Positions 25,856 to 35,543 are shown, counted from the first letter of the stretch. The stretch: DNA of 62,153 nt from Acidobacteriaceae bacterium (GCA_903642225.1 CAHJWI010000024.1:1-62153); one strand, 5' to 3'. Made by a program: numbers and translations. Notes: generated from the sequence alone by a model not told the origin.

Positions 25856-26434
25856 TCAAGGCGTGGGAACGGGCGCAGTCGGTGTGTAGACCGGATCGAG
25901 CGCGAAGCGGGTTTGCTCAAAGGCGATGCCCCCGTGATCGGCGTCTCCGCAGATGTGAGCGTGGAGAGGTGTGGACTGCTTGCCACCCTGGATGGCAACG
26001 GAAAGCGTTGTCGGGGTGATGCAGGTGTTCTGGTCGAAGACCTCGCCGGAGACCCAACGGAGGGAGCTGGTGAGTTCCGCTCCGGCGGCGACGATGACCG
26101 GCGGAACGACGGGGCCGTGACCAAAGATGGTGCCGTTGGATTGTGCGCCAAAGCCGGGCGTGGTGGCGCGCACCTTCAGGATGCCTGATTTGTCGGAGAA
26201 CTCAATGTGCGCGACAGGGCTGACACGGCAGGCGCGGCTGCTGACGTTGCGCAGAACGACGAGGACACCTGAGTGGCTGGTGGCGTTGAAGTTGCCGTTT
26301 TCATCGTCGGTGTCAAGCGACACGTCATCTGCCGAGCATGTGGGCACGTTGGTGGACCGCTGGGATGAGGGAGTCTGCTGCGCGTGCAGGGGCAGGCAGG
26401 CGAAGACAGCGGCAAGGAAGATGGCAGGTTTCAT
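25856..26434 (-). CDS. Secreted hypothetical protein, DUF4232-like
   Basis: A 192-residue exported protein: signal MKPAIFLAAVFACLPLHAQ, then a beta-rich domain with four cysteines (PTCSADD, RACRVSP, NTCITP, HICGDAD) likely forming two disulfides. The opening Cys-x-x-Asp-x-x-Ser-Leu, followed by NVSSRACRV, resembles DUF4232 domains of actinobacteria and acidobacteria. No enzymatic motif. The ATG at 26434 was chosen for the signal peptide. It lies downstream of dnaB on the same strand, 63 bases on. Confidence 0.65.
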   Translation of the reverse strand: MKPAIFLAAVFACLPLHAQQTPSSQRSTNVPTCSADDVSLDTDDENGNFNATSHSGVLVVLRNVSSRACRVSPVAHIEFSDKSGILKVRATTPGFGAQSNGTIFGHGPVVPPVIVAAGAELTSSLRWVSGEVFDQNTCITPTTLSVAIQGGKQSTPLHAHICGDADHGGIAFEQTRFALDPVYTPTAPVPTP

Positions 26435-26496
26435 AGGTGTAGGTTCAGACGCGATCTGGCGTGGAAGGTCGCAGGAGTTGCGCATGCGCCGCCGGC

Positions 26497-27873
26497 CTAA
26501 TACTCGCTGCCACCGGGTTGCAGGTTTTCGAAACGTGTGAAGTCGGCGAGGTAGGCCATCCTGATGGTACCGGTGGGCCCATTGCGCTGCTTGGCGATGA
26601 TGATTTCAGCCTGTCCTTTGATGTCTTCATTTTCGCGGTCATAGTACTCCTCGCGGTGAATGAAGCAGACGACGTCTGCATCCTGCTCGATGGAGCCGGA
26701 TTCGCGGAGGTCGGAGAGGAGGGGCTTTTTGTCACCCTGGCGCTGCTCCGAGCCACGGGAGAGCTGAGAGAGGGCTACGACGGGAACGCCCATCTCCTTG
26801 GCGAGGGCCTTGAGACCGCGGGAGATGGCGGAGACCTCCTGGTTGCGGTTTTCAGGCTTGCGGCCACCGGCGCCGGTGGACATGGTCATGAGCTGCAGGT
26901 AGTCGATGAGGATGAGGTCGAGGGCGCCTTCCTGCTGGCGGAGGCGACGAACCTTGGCGCGCATTTCGGTGAGGGTGATGCCGGGGGTGTCGTCGATGAA
27001 CATTTTCGAGCCCATCAGGCGGTCGAGCGCGTTGATGAGCTTTTGCTTGTCTTCGCGGGGCAGGAAGCCGGTCTGGATTTTGCGGCTGTTGACGAGGGCC
27101 TCGGACGCGAGCATGCGTCGGAGGAGGCTTTCTTTCGACATTTCGAGCGAGAAGACGGCGACGACCTTTTGATCGCGGACGGCGCAGTTCTGGGCGATGT
27201 TGATGGCCCAGGCGGTCTTGCCCATGGACGGACGGGCAGCGATGATCATGAGGTCGGATTTTTGCAGGCCTGAGGTCATGCGGTCGAACTCTGTGTAGTG
27301 GGTCTCGAGGCCGGTGATTTCGCGGCCCTGCTCGTAGAGCTGATCGATGGAGCCGAAGGATTCGGAGACGATCTGGCCAATGTCGGAGAAGCCGCGCTTG
27401 ATGGCGTTTTCGGAGATTTCGAGCAGGCGGGTCTCGACGGCGCCAAGGACGTCGAGCGAGTTTTCGGACTGGTCGGCGGCGCGGTTGAGGCCGAGCTCGC
27501 AGACCTGCATGAGCTGTCGGAGGATGGACTTGTCCTTGACGATCTGGACGTAGCGCTCGACGTTGAGGTGACGGGGAAGGCTCTCGGTGAGCGAGTAGAT
27601 GTAGGAGCGTCCGCCGACAGCCTCCAGCTCTTTGCGCTTTTCAAGTACGTCGCGGACGGTGACAAAGTCGATGGCGTGGCCCTGCTCCGAGAGTTCGAGC
27701 ATGGCGGAGTAGATGCGGCGATGGGAGTCGAGCGAGAAGTCGTCGGGGAGGAGCTTGGCGCTGGCGTCGACGACGGCGACGGGGTCGGACAGCATGGAGC
27801 CGAGAATGACCTGCTCGGTGTGGACGGAGGAGGGGAGGCCTTCGCGCTCGACGATTTGGAGGAAGGTGGCCAT
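26497..27873 (-). CDS. dnaB: Replicative DNA helicase DnaB
   Basis: Hexameric 5'-3' helicase of the replisome. The 458-residue product has the primase-binding N-terminal domain (LPSSVHTEQVILGSML), a linker helix, then the RecA-like core with Walker A ARPSMGKTAWA, Walker B DLILIDYLQLM, and the FIHREEYYDREN/QAEIIIAKQRNGPTG C-terminal segments. No intein. The ATG at 27873 (MATFLQIVEREG) was preferred over the longer frame to 27915. Confidence 0.96.
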   Translation of the reverse strand: MATFLQIVEREGLPSSVHTEQVILGSMLSDPVAVVDASAKLLPDDFSLDSHRRIYSAMLELSEQGHAIDFVTVRDVLEKRKELEAVGGRSYIYSLTESLPRHLNVERYVQIVKDKSILRQLMQVCELGLNRAADQSENSLDVLGAVETRLLEISENAIKRGFSDIGQIVSESFGSIDQLYEQGREITGLETHYTEFDRMTSGLQKSDLMIIAARPSMGKTAWAINIAQNCAVRDQKVVAVFSLEMSKESLLRRMLASEALVNSRKIQTGFLPREDKQKLINALDRLMGSKMFIDDTPGITLTEMRAKVRRLRQQEGALDLILIDYLQLMTMSTGAGGRKPENRNQEVSAISRGLKALAKEMGVPVVALSQLSRGSEQRQGDKKPLLSDLRESGSIEQDADVVCFIHREEYYDRENEDIKGQAEIIIAKQRNGPTGTIRMAYLADFTRFENLQPGGSEY

Positions 27874-28017
27874 GGGTGCTTTCTGAAAGGCCACGGGGCT
27901 GTGGCGGCACCTCAAGGATAGCGGTTGCGGTGGCAGCTACAATTGCACACGTACCGTTGCAGTAAGCCCGGTTTTCCTATGGTTTTTGTGGACCTGTGGA
28001 CGGAGAAAGAGGACGCA

Positions 28018-28314
28018 ATGTCACAGAAAGATGCTTTGGGGATTCCGCCGGCTGCGATGAAGGATCCGCGGTCGCTGGAGGTGTTGCGCGTGTGGATTGC
28101 AAATGGCGAGCAGCACGTCGCGCTGGCGTTTGGCATGTGGGAAGACCCGGCGGCGTGGGGGCTGCTGCTGGCTGACCTGGCGCGGCATATTGCGGGCGCG
28201 CATGCGCAGCAGGACGATGGCGTGAACGCGGAGGACTTTCTGGAAGAGATCCGCGCAGGGTTTGAGGCGGAGATGGACTCGCCAAGCGACGAGGTAAGCG
28301 GGGCCGTGCAATAA
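28018..28314 (+). CDS. DUF5076-like small protein
   Basis: A 98-residue acidic soluble protein. The start MSQKDALGIPPAAMKDP at 28018 has AAAGAGG at good distance. The sequence LEVLRVWIANGEQHVALAFGMWEDP followed by WGLLLADLARHIA matches the DUF5076 pattern; function unknown. It is divergent from dnaB and ends before a terminator. Confidence 0.7.
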   Translation: MSQKDALGIPPAAMKDPRSLEVLRVWIANGEQHVALAFGMWEDPAAWGLLLADLARHIAGAHAQQDDGVNAEDFLEEIRAGFEAEMDSPSDEVSGAVQ

Positions 28315-28338
28315 GGCCCGCGTGTAGAGAGCAAGAAA

Positions 28339-28363
28339 AGAGGGCCCCGCTTTGGGACCCTCT
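28339..28363. terminator. Bidirectional terminator after the DUF5076 gene
   Basis: AGAGGGCCCC and GGGACCCTCT pair around a short loop, between convergent genes, with an A run on the left that reads as T on the minus strand. Confidence 0.7.
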
Positions 28364-28386
28364 GCCGGCTTCCACTGGTTATGTTT

Positions 28387-30093
28387 TTACTTTGCGGGAC
28401 AGCCAATGCCATCAATTACCGAAGTGAGGACGCGGGTGCGGGAGATGAGCTTGCGGCTGTAGCAGTTGCCGCGGTTGTCTTCGCTCTTGTAGGTTGCCGA
28501 ACTGGACGTGGGTCCGACCGAGGTGATGGCGCCCGCTGCAGAGAAGTTCAGGGTGTCGGTGGAACGCACCTGCTCCGCAACGCGGTTTGTGAAGAGCGTC
28601 GAGCCGTTGATGGACTTCTTCTCATTCTTGGCATAGCTCTGGTTTGAGGTGACGACCTGGGCGGAGGTGCCGTCGCCGTTGACGGTATAGGCATAGTCGA
28701 GGGTGAGCGGAAAGCTGATGTTCGACTCGGTTAGTTCGCGCAGAAAGCCGAGCTGACTTGCGGTTTTGCTTTCAACGGTGCTGGTCTGCACGGCGTTTTG
28801 AATGTCGTTTGTGCCGACGTTAAAGGTCTGCGCACTCTGGAAGTCGACCTTCTGCAGGACGGTGGTCTCCACGCGGCCAAGTGAGGTGTTGACGTAGCCC
28901 TTGACGGTGAAGGTGCGGTTGGAGTCCACAACAACGGTGCCGGTGGTGTTGCCGGATGCGTCGGTCGTGAGCTTTTCGACGACCTGGGGTGTGGGTGCGA
29001 CACTCAGGGTGTCTTCAAGCAGGCCGCCGCCGGTCTCTGGGCGGAACGGATCGGTATAGAGCAGGAGGTTGGCGGTAGCGAGGAAGTAGCTGCTGGCGTT
29101 GAAGACGCTGACGCCAACCGTGTGCGGCTCGCCGTCGCTGAGGACGCCGGCAAAGGGCGAGAGATCGACGCGGTAGGGCTTAAAGTTGAGCGTCTGGACG
29201 CCGGTGATGGGCTCCCAAAGGTAGGGGTCGATGCCGCCGGTGTAAATCCACGGGTACACGGGCGCGATGCCGGCGGGCTTGCCGTCGATGGTGACCTCCG
29301 TCTCGCGGAAGGCAGTGCCGGGGCAGCTGTAGAGCTTGGCCGCAACGTCGCTGGGTACGCAGAGATACCAGAATTCATCGCTGGACTGGCTCTGGGCAAT
29401 CACGTCGAGGTAGGCCTTAACGGTGTTGCGCGGCGCGATGACGGAAGTGGTGAGCTCTGAGGCTGTGGTGTCGAGCTCGTACGGGCTGTTGACGCCGCTG
29501 ACCGGAATGACAGCTTCGGGCACGATGGCTGGCAGGTTCTGGAAATCTGCCGGGTAAAAGAGCAGCTTGGCCGTGCTGTAGATGCCGCCATTGTAGGTGG
29601 AGTCGTAGATGTTGTAGATGATGGCCTGGCCGGTCTGCGCGGTTCTGAAGATGGCCGAGAGGTCGGTGACGTCGCGCTCAACATGCCACGAAGGGCTGAG
29701 CGCCTTGCGCGGCTCGGCGGTGGTGCCGTAGAAGATGTTTGCGTTGCCCAGGTAAAGCGAGGCGGTGCGGTCGTACTGCCGACCGGCGGTGACGGTGAAG
29801 TCGACGGTGAGCACGACCTTTGCCCAGTGACCATTGCCGCAGCCGGTGGGCGGCGTGTAGGCAATTGGATGAGCACTGTAGTCGTTGAAGGCTTCGTTGT
29901 CGAAGAGGGTCTCCGTACAGGGCCTGGTCGAGGGACGGCTGACGGGAGGCTCCGCGGTGGCCGGGTTGGAGGAACCAACGGCCGGCCTGGCGGGCACATC
30001 TACGACCTGCGCGGAGGCCGAGAGCGCCCATGCAAGCGAAATGGCGAGGGTACAACGACGCAGGACGGACGAGGCGGACCAAAGGCGAGGCAT
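28387..30093 (-). CDS. Secreted peptide-N-glycosidase A-like protein
   Basis: A 568-residue exported protein resembling plant-type PNGase A, which removes N-linked glycans from glycopeptides. It has a signal peptide ending ALSASAQ. The conserved parts are visible in order: HWAKVVLTVDFTVTAGRQYDR with LYLGNANIFYGTTAEP, then NIYDSTYNGGIYSTAKLLFYP, then IDGKPAGIAPVYPWIYTGG and DPYLWEPITGVQT. The last third (from about residue 360) is a beta-rich region with no clear hit by eye. Extracytoplasmic location implies action on foreign, plant-derived glycoproteins. Monocistronic. Confidence 0.8.
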   Translation of the reverse strand: MPRLWSASSVLRRCTLAISLAWALSASAQVVDVPARPAVGSSNPATAEPPVSRPSTRPCTETLFDNEAFNDYSAHPIAYTPPTGCGNGHWAKVVLTVDFTVTAGRQYDRTASLYLGNANIFYGTTAEPRKALSPSWHVERDVTDLSAIFRTAQTGQAIIYNIYDSTYNGGIYSTAKLLFYPADFQNLPAIVPEAVIPVSGVNSPYELDTTASELTTSVIAPRNTVKAYLDVIAQSQSSDEFWYLCVPSDVAAKLYSCPGTAFRETEVTIDGKPAGIAPVYPWIYTGGIDPYLWEPITGVQTLNFKPYRVDLSPFAGVLSDGEPHTVGVSVFNASSYFLATANLLLYTDPFRPETGGGLLEDTLSVAPTPQVVEKLTTDASGNTTGTVVVDSNRTFTVKGYVNTSLGRVETTVLQKVDFQSAQTFNVGTNDIQNAVQTSTVESKTASQLGFLRELTESNISFPLTLDYAYTVNGDGTSAQVVTSNQSYAKNEKKSINGSTLFTNRVAEQVRSTDTLNFSAAGAITSVGPTSSSATYKSEDNRGNCYSRKLISRTRVLTSVIDGIGCPAK

Positions 30094-30225
30094 TAGGCTC
30101 CTGAAGGCTGGGGGTGTGAGCCTGATGCTATCTGCTGAACCGTTTTGGGACAGGCAGTGGCGCAGGTTGGCGTGGCTCGCGTGCGCTACAGTTGCCGAAC
30201 ACGGTTGCTGCGACGAAGCGAGGGA

Positions 30226-31008
30226 TCAAGCCAACGTGAGCAGGACCGGGGTGTGATCGCTGGGTTTCTCTTGGGCTCTTGGAGTCTTATCGACCTCGCA
30301 GGAGTGCAGGCGCGGTGCGAGGGCCGGACTGAGCAGGAAGTGGTCGATGCGGATACCGCGGTTCTTCTGAAAGTTCTGGCGAAAGTAGTCCCAAAAGGTG
30401 AAGAGGTCGGGCGTGGTCGGATTCAGGGTGCGCAGCGCGTCAACGTAGCCCATGGCGAGCATGGCACGGTAGCGGTCGCGGGTTTCAGGCTGGAAGAGCG
30501 CGTCGCGGGTCCAGTTTTTGGGGTTGTCGCAGTCGATGTCTTCCGGGATAACGTTAAAGTCGCCGGCGATGACGGTGGGTGTGCTGTTGTCACGCCAGCG
30601 CCGCATCTGCTCGAGCAGACGATCCATCCAGGCGAGCTTGTAGAGGAACTTGTCGGTATGGCCGGTTTCCGGGGTGCCGACGGGATTGCCATTGGGCAGG
30701 TAGATGTTGACGATGCGTGTGTCCTGGACGATGACCTCAAGAAAGCGGGCGTGAGAGTCTTCTTCGTCGCCGGCGAGGGTGGTGTTGATGCACTGGATGG
30801 GATGGAGGGAGAGGACGGCGACGCCGTTGTAGGCCTTTTGCGTGACGGCGGTGCTGCTGTAGCCGAGGGTAGTGAAGAAGTCGGTAGGGAAGTCTGTGCC
30901 TTTGAGCTCCTGGAGGAGAAGGACGTCTGGCTGGCGGGCAGCAAGCCACTCTGTGACAAGGGGCAGGCGGGCGCGGATTGAGTTGACGTTCCAGGTGGCG
31001 ATCTTGAT
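30226..31008 (-). CDS. xth: Exodeoxyribonuclease III with an apparent ATC start
   Basis: Mg-dependent AP endonuclease/3'-5' exonuclease of base-excision repair. The 260-residue product contains the ExoIII landmarks: KIATWNVNSIRARLP, LLLQELKGTD, NIYLPNG, VIAGDFNVIPEDIDC, and IDHFLLSP with the final KPSDHTPV. Family members begin MKIATWNVNS; here the matching codon at 31006-31008 is ATC, not ATG, with GGAG eight bases upstream. No ATG, GTG or TTG lies close upstream in frame; only CTG codons do. Either AUC is used, or an upstream CTG, or the base is a mutation or sequencing error. Confidence 0.88.
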   Translation of the reverse strand: MKIATWNVNSIRARLPLVTEWLAARQPDVLLLQELKGTDFPTDFFTTLGYSSTAVTQKAYNGVAVLSLHPIQCINTTLAGDEEDSHARFLEVIVQDTRIVNIYLPNGNPVGTPETGHTDKFLYKLAWMDRLLEQMRRWRDNSTPTVIAGDFNVIPEDIDCDNPKNWTRDALFQPETRDRYRAMLAMGYVDALRTLNPTTPDLFTFWDYFRQNFQKNRGIRIDHFLLSPALAPRLHSCEVDKTPRAQEKPSDHTPVLLTLA

Positions 31009-31163
31009 GGCGAGGACTCCGGGCAGCCGCTTGTGGGCTGATGTGAATGGTAGACGATGCAGGGTTTTGTTGAGGGCGCGCAGGTTGGGAGGGAACCGGA
31101 AGCGGCATTTCGCGTAGGTTCGTTGTGTGGATAGGGGCGGATGCACGTGGCCCAGGAGTGCTG

Positions 31164-32276
31164 ATGAGATTGGGAGTAGTGGGCGTTGCGGCGTTGCTGG
31201 TGGTGACGTGCGGCACATGGAAGGCGCAGGCACAGGATGTAAAGGCGGCAGCGGTAGCCGTGGACGCGGCGCATGCTGCTGGAGGGTTCGACGGCGTGGT
31301 GGTGGTGCTGGACCACAGCAGGGTGGTGATGGCCAAAGCAGTGGGTGAGGCAAACCGTGGCACGGGTGGTATTGGGGCGCAGCGGATGACACCCGCGACG
31401 GTGTTTCGGCTGGCCTCGCTCACCAAGCAGGTAACGGCGCTGCTGGTGATGCAGGAGGTGGCGGCTGGCAAGCTGCGGCTGGACGAGCGTGCCGGAGAGG
31501 CTATGCCTGCGCTGCCGGCTACGACGGGCCGGGTGACGGTGAAGCAGCTGCTGCAGCATGTGAGCGGGTTGGCGAATCCGAGCGATGGGCCGGACAACGT
31601 CGTGCCGCCCTTCTATCTGCGCACGGGCTCGGATGTGGGCAGCAACACGGCCACAGCGCTGGGTGCGTGTGCCGGACCGGCAAAGCGCGAGCCGGGCATG
31701 CAGTTTGAGTACAACAACTGCGACTACATTGTGCTGGGTGCCGTGCTGGAGGCAGTGACCGGCAAGACCTATACAGCGCTGCTGGAGGAGCGGGTCATTC
31801 GGCCACTGGGGTTGACGAGCTGGGGTCTGTTTCCGGCGAAGCCAAGGGGGCCGGTGGCGGTGGGGTACAGTGCCGACGGGACAGTGGAGCTGGCACAAAA
31901 TCCTGCGACGTACTGTGCGGCGGGTGCGCTGTTCGGCAATGCGCTAGACGTGGCGAAGTGGGACGACGCGCTCCTGCATAACCGGCTGCTGAGCGCGCAG
32001 TGGACCGAGGTGATGTTTACGGCGGACCCGAAGCTGTGTGGCGAGGGGCTGGGGTCCTGGGCTTATAACTCACCAGTGACAGCACCGCCGGTACACGTGG
32101 TGGAGCGGCAGGGTGAGCTTGGCGGAACGCGGTTGCTCAATCTGCTGTTGCCGGGGCGGGATGCTGCGGTGGTGCTGGTGGCCAATACGGAAAAGGCGGA
32201 CCTGTTCAACACATACAGCAAGCGGGGCGTGGGGTTTGCAGTGCTGAAGGCCTGGCTTGGAACGCCTGTGCCTTAG
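31164..32276 (+). CDS. Exported class C beta-lactamase-fold serine hydrolase
   Basis: A 370-residue periplasmic member of the beta-lactamase/penicillin-binding family. Signal peptide [23 protein letters not shown]. The SxxK motif is LASLTKQ and the YxN motif is FEYNNCDY. A typical KTG/HxG third motif is not obvious; RQGELGG may replace it. This type is more often an esterase or D-aminopeptidase than an antibiotic resistance enzyme, so no resistance is claimed. AGGAG lies five bases before the ATG at 31164. Its stop overlaps that of mnmG by four bases (TTAG). Confidence 0.82.
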   Translation: MRLGVVGVAALLVVTCGTWKAQAQDVKAAAVAVDAAHAAGGFDGVVVVLDHSRVVMAKAVGEANRGTGGIGAQRMTPATVFRLASLTKQVTALLVMQEVAAGKLRLDERAGEAMPALPATTGRVTVKQLLQHVSGLANPSDGPDNVVPPFYLRTGSDVGSNTATALGACAGPAKREPGMQFEYNNCDYIVLGAVLEAVTGKTYTALLEERVIRPLGLTSWGLFPAKPRGPVAVGYSADGTVELAQNPATYCAAGALFGNALDVAKWDDALLHNRLLSAQWTEVMFTADPKLCGEGLGSWAYNSPVTAPPVHVVERQGELGGTRLLNLLLPGRDAAVVLVANTEKADLFNTYSKRGVGFAVLKAWLGTPVP

Positions 32277-34411
32277 GCAGGTGTGAGGGTGGGTGCGGCC
32301 GCCTCGCGGTTATGGACTTCGACAAGGACGTTGAGCAGGGTCATGGCAGCGGGGGTGACGCCGGGAATGCCGCCTGCCTGACCGATGGTAGCGGGGCGAA
32401 TGCGTTCGAGCTTTTCCTGCAGTTCGCGGCTGAGGCCGCTGCGGCCGGTGTAGCGGAAGTTGACGGGGATGCGGCGCTGCTCTGCGCGATGAAGTTTTTC
32501 AATGGAGCGGCGCTGCTGGTCTAGGTAGCCGGCGTACTTGAGTTCCGTTTCGACAGCGCGAAGCTCGTTGCGAAGAGTGGCCGGGAGCGCGTTGTTGGCG
32601 TAGGGCTGCAGGTGTTCGCTCACAAGAAGGCGGTCGTGCAGCAGGGGGGCGAGGGTCTCGATGCGGAGGTCGGGGCGCTTGAGTAGGTCGGACAGGAGCT
32701 GGCCCTTGGTGTTTTCGATGAGCCAGGGTTCTGAGGCTTCGGTGTGGCCCCCGTTATGGCTTGAGTTCTGCTGCAAAGGTGGCTGCCGGTTAGGGTTTAG
32801 CGCCGCTTCGACCCCACCCTTTTCAAGTTGGAGCTGTGAAAAGAATGGAGCGCCCGGAGTCTGTGTTTCGTCGGAGCCTAAGGGATCGAACGGGTGCTGT
32901 GCAGAAGTGTGCAGTTGCACTTGGAGCGCTTCGGCGATGGCGCTGTCGGCGCGGGTGGTCTGAAGCAGATGGGTGAGGGATGCGAAGCGGTGCTGCCGCT
33001 GGTTGAACTCGGCCCACGCGGTGTCGTCGATAAGACCGAGGGCTCGACCGTGAGGCGTAAGGCGGGTGTCGGCGTTGTCAATGCGGAGGTGGAGGCGGAA
33101 CTCCGCGCGCGAGGTGAACATGCGATAAGGCTCGTCTGTGCCCTTGCTGATGAGGTCGTCGATGAGGATGCCGATGTAGGCCTGGGTACGGTCCAAGGTA
33201 AAGGCTGATTCGCCTTTGACTTGGAGTGCCGCGTTAATGCCGGCGATAAGGCCCTGGCAGGCGGCCTCTTCATAGCCGCTGGTGCCGTTGATCTGGCCGG
33301 CGAGGAAGAGGTTCGCGATGGATTTCACCTGCAGGGTGCGGTCGAGTTCGGTGGGGTCGATTGCGTCGTATTCGATGGCGTAGCCGGGGCGCAGCATCGT
33401 GGTGTGTTCAAGGCCGGGGATGGAATGGACCATGGCGAGCTGGACTTCGCGGGGCAGCGAGGTCGACATGCCGTTGATGTAGACCTCGTCGGTGTCGAGA
33501 CCTTCGGGCTCGAGAAAGAACTGGTGCGAGAGCTTGTCGGGGAAGCGGACGATCTTGTCCTCAATGCTGGGGCAGTAGCGCGGGCCGATCGCCTGAATGG
33601 CGCCGGTGTACATGGGCGACCGATGAACGTTGTCGCGGATGAGCTGCATGGTTTCCGGCGTGGTGGTGGCGATGTGGCAGCAGATCTGCCTAAGGGGCGG
33701 TATTGCAGGCGAGCGAAGGGAAAACGGGGTGGGGTCGGCGTCGCCAGGCTGCTCGGTAAAGCGGGACCAGTCGATGGTGCGGCCGTCGAGCCGGGGTGGT
33801 GTGCCGGTTTTGAGGCGGCACTGGCGAAGGCCGAGGCGCTTGAGGGACTCGCCGAGAAGGACGGAGGCGGCTTCTGTAGGGGTGCGGCCGGCGCTGGTGC
33901 GCTCTTCGCCGCAATGGATGAGGCCGTTGAGAAAGGTGCCGGTGGTGATGATGACGGCACGGGCATGGAGTTCTGTGCCGTCTGCCAGGCGCAAGCCGGT
34001 GCAGGTGCGCTGGCCGTCTTCTTCCAGGAGCAGGACGTCCGCGACTTCTGCCTCGAGAAGATGCAGGTTGGGGATCTGCTCCAGCATCTGTCGCATCACG
34101 ACGCGGTAGTGAGCCTTGTCGCACTGTGCACGGGGAGACTGGACGGCCGGGCCGCGAGAGGTGTTGAGCATGCGGAACTGGATGCCGCTGGCGTCGGCGA
34201 CGAGGCCCATCAGGCCGCCGAGCGCATCGACCTCTCGCACAAGATGACCCTTGGCAACGCCGCCGATCGCCGGGTTGCAACTCATCTGGGCAATTTTGTC
34301 GAGCGATAGAGTGAACAGCGCGGTTCGGAGGCCCATGCGTGCTGCCGCCGCGGCGGCTTCGCAGCCAGCATGTCCTGCACCGACGATGAGGATGTCAAAG
34401 GAACCGGACAT
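32273..34411 (-). CDS. mnmG: tRNA uridine-5-carboxymethylaminomethyl synthase subunit MnmG with repeat insertion
   Basis: FAD-dependent partner of MnmE in wobble-uridine modification. The N-terminus has the FAD motif [19 protein letters not shown], then [35 protein letters not shown] and [25 protein letters not shown] sequence. The product is 712 residues, against about 620-640 usual. The extra length is a Gln/Pro/Ser/His-rich block at about residues 495-560, just before the C-terminal helical domain, and it contains the translated hairpin repeat described at 32818-32858. The C-terminus ([18 protein letters not shown]) is intact, so the insertion is in frame and probably tolerated as a surface loop. 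Confidence 0.95.
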   Translation of the reverse strand: MSGSFDILIVGAGHAGCEAAAAAARMGLRTALFTLSLDKIAQMSCNPAIGGVAKGHLVREVDALGGLMGLVADASGIQFRMLNTSRGPAVQSPRAQCDKAHYRVVMRQMLEQIPNLHLLEAEVADVLLLEEDGQRTCTGLRLADGTELHARAVIITTGTFLNGLIHCGEERTSAGRTPTEAASVLLGESLKRLGLRQCRLKTGTPPRLDGRTIDWSRFTEQPGDADPTPFSLRSPAIPPLRQICCHIATTTPETMQLIRDNVHRSPMYTGAIQAIGPRYCPSIEDKIVRFPDKLSHQFFLEPEGLDTDEVYINGMSTSLPREVQLAMVHSIPGLEHTTMLRPGYAIEYDAIDPTELDRTLQVKSIANLFLAGQINGTSGYEEAACQGLIAGINAALQVKGESAFTLDRTQAYIGILIDDLISKGTDEPYRMFTSRAEFRLHLRIDNADTRLTPHGRALGLIDDTAWAEFNQRQHRFASLTHLLQTTRADSAIAEALQVQLHTSAQHPFDPLGSDETQTPGAPFFSQLQLEKGGVEAALNPNRQPPLQQNSSHNGGHTEASEPWLIENTKGQLLSDLLKRPDLRIETLAPLLHDRLLVSEHLQPYANNALPATLRNELRAVETELKYAGYLDQQRRSIEKLHRAEQRRIPVNFRYTGRSGLSRELQEKLERIRPATIGQAGGIPGVTPAAMTLLNVLVEVHNREAAAPTLTPA
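32818..32858 (-). repeat. Hairpin dispersed repeat, copy 2, inside mnmG
   Basis: On the minus strand CCATTCTTTTCA, a short loop, then TGAAAAGGGTGG can pair as a 12-base imperfect stem. By eye it matches the copy at 20.7 kb in about four of five positions. In mnmG it is read as [13 protein letters not shown]. Confidence 0.6.
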
Positions 34412-34442
34412 TGGTTTAGTTTATGCGCTCTTGCGTGGCGGC

Positions 34443-35426
34443 TTATTCGAAGCGGGGAAGGTGGTGCATCTCGTTCTCGGGAACGGCCTCAGTGGGGTTG
34501 CCGGAGCTGAGCCACTGGCGAAGGCCGCCCTCAATGACGCGCACTTTATGGCCGTGCTCAGAGAGCGTGTGAGCGATGCGGACAGAGGTGGCGTCGCGGA
34601 CGCAGGAACAGTAAACGTAGATGTCGCACTCGGTGGCGAGGGTTTCGCGCAGTGCGTCGAGTTCCGTCAGCAGGCGGTTTGGTTCCACTCGAATGGAGTT
34701 CTTGATGCGCTGCATGCCAGGGTCGTAGTAGCCGTGGGAGCGGACGTCGGCGATGACGATAGGGCGTGTTGGGTCAGGGTTTTCCAGGCGAGCAACAAGA
34801 TCGGTCGGCGTGATCTTCTCCACATCGCGGAGTTTGTTATCGCGGACTTTAATCATGACCCAGTTGACCAGGTAGCCGAGTGCCACAAGAGCCACGAAGC
34901 CGAGGACGACATGACCAACCAAGGCAAGGGCCCCCGTGATGCGGCGGATAATGCGACTGAAAAAGTAGCCAATCGATAACCATGCAGCCACGTGTAGCAG
35001 CGCACCTGTGATGTCGTAACGCCAGAATCGAGCGGGCTTCATGTTGAGCGAGCCTGCCAACGGCGGCGCCATGCTTGCCAGTCCGGGAATAAAGCGCGCA
35101 AAGATCAGGGTGCGGGCACCGCGCTTGTAGAAGAAGTCCGCCGAACGGAAGATGCAGGTTTCCGGATCCATGGAAACGCGGCAGAGCTTGCCCAGGAGCC
35201 ACCAGCCAGAGGCCCGACCGGCAAAGTACATCACGGTGGCGCCAAGATTTTCGCCAAGTACAGCAACCAAAAAAATCAACGGCAGGGCAAGCGAACCATG
35301 AGCAGCGGCAGCCCCGGCAAGCAACAGGGCAAGAACGGTCGGCATGGGAAGTCCGAGCGCCGAAAAGAACAACACACCGCCGACGGCCAGGTAGCCGTGC
35401 GCTGCAAACCAACCTGCCCAACCCAT
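34443..35426 (-). CDS. DedA-family membrane protein fused to a rhodanese domain
   Basis: A 327-residue fusion. Residues 1-190 form a DedA/SNARE-associated (VTT) domain: ALGLPMPTVLALLLAG, then ENLGATVMYFAGRASG, and FARFIPGLASMAPPLAGSLNM, the re-entrant loop motif of this family. Residues about 205-315 are a rhodanese domain (PIVIADVRSHGYYDPGMQRIKNSIRV) with the catalytic-loop cysteine in YVYCSCVRDATS. DedA proteins are now linked to undecaprenyl phosphate or phospholipid flipping and proton-dependent homeostasis. A rhodanese tail would give sulfur- or thiol-linked control in the cytoplasm. Start could be the GTG at 35435 instead. Confidence 0.85.
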   Translation of the reverse strand: MGWAGWFAAHGYLAVGGVLFFSALGLPMPTVLALLLAGAAAAHGSLALPLIFLVAVLGENLGATVMYFAGRASGWWLLGKLCRVSMDPETCIFRSADFFYKRGARTLIFARFIPGLASMAPPLAGSLNMKPARFWRYDITGALLHVAAWLSIGYFFSRIIRRITGALALVGHVVLGFVALVALGYLVNWVMIKVRDNKLRDVEKITPTDLVARLENPDPTRPIVIADVRSHGYYDPGMQRIKNSIRVEPNRLLTELDALRETLATECDIYVYCSCVRDATSVRIAHTLSEHGHKVRVIEGGLRQWLSSGNPTEAVPENEMHHLPRFE

Positions 35427-35543
35427 CTGTTGCACCTGCTTGCCGATTGGATGCGCAACGTCATGGTTTGACTGTGTATGGGGCGGAGAGGCATGTAGCG
35501 TGCCTGAACCGCAATTCAGCAGGAGTGCATGTTGTTCATTCTG

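Noticed and set aside
31164..32276. Antibiotic-resistance beta-lactamase
   Set aside because: Only SxxK and YxN motifs are clear, the third motif is not typical, and this family in environmental bacteria mostly holds esterases and peptidases.
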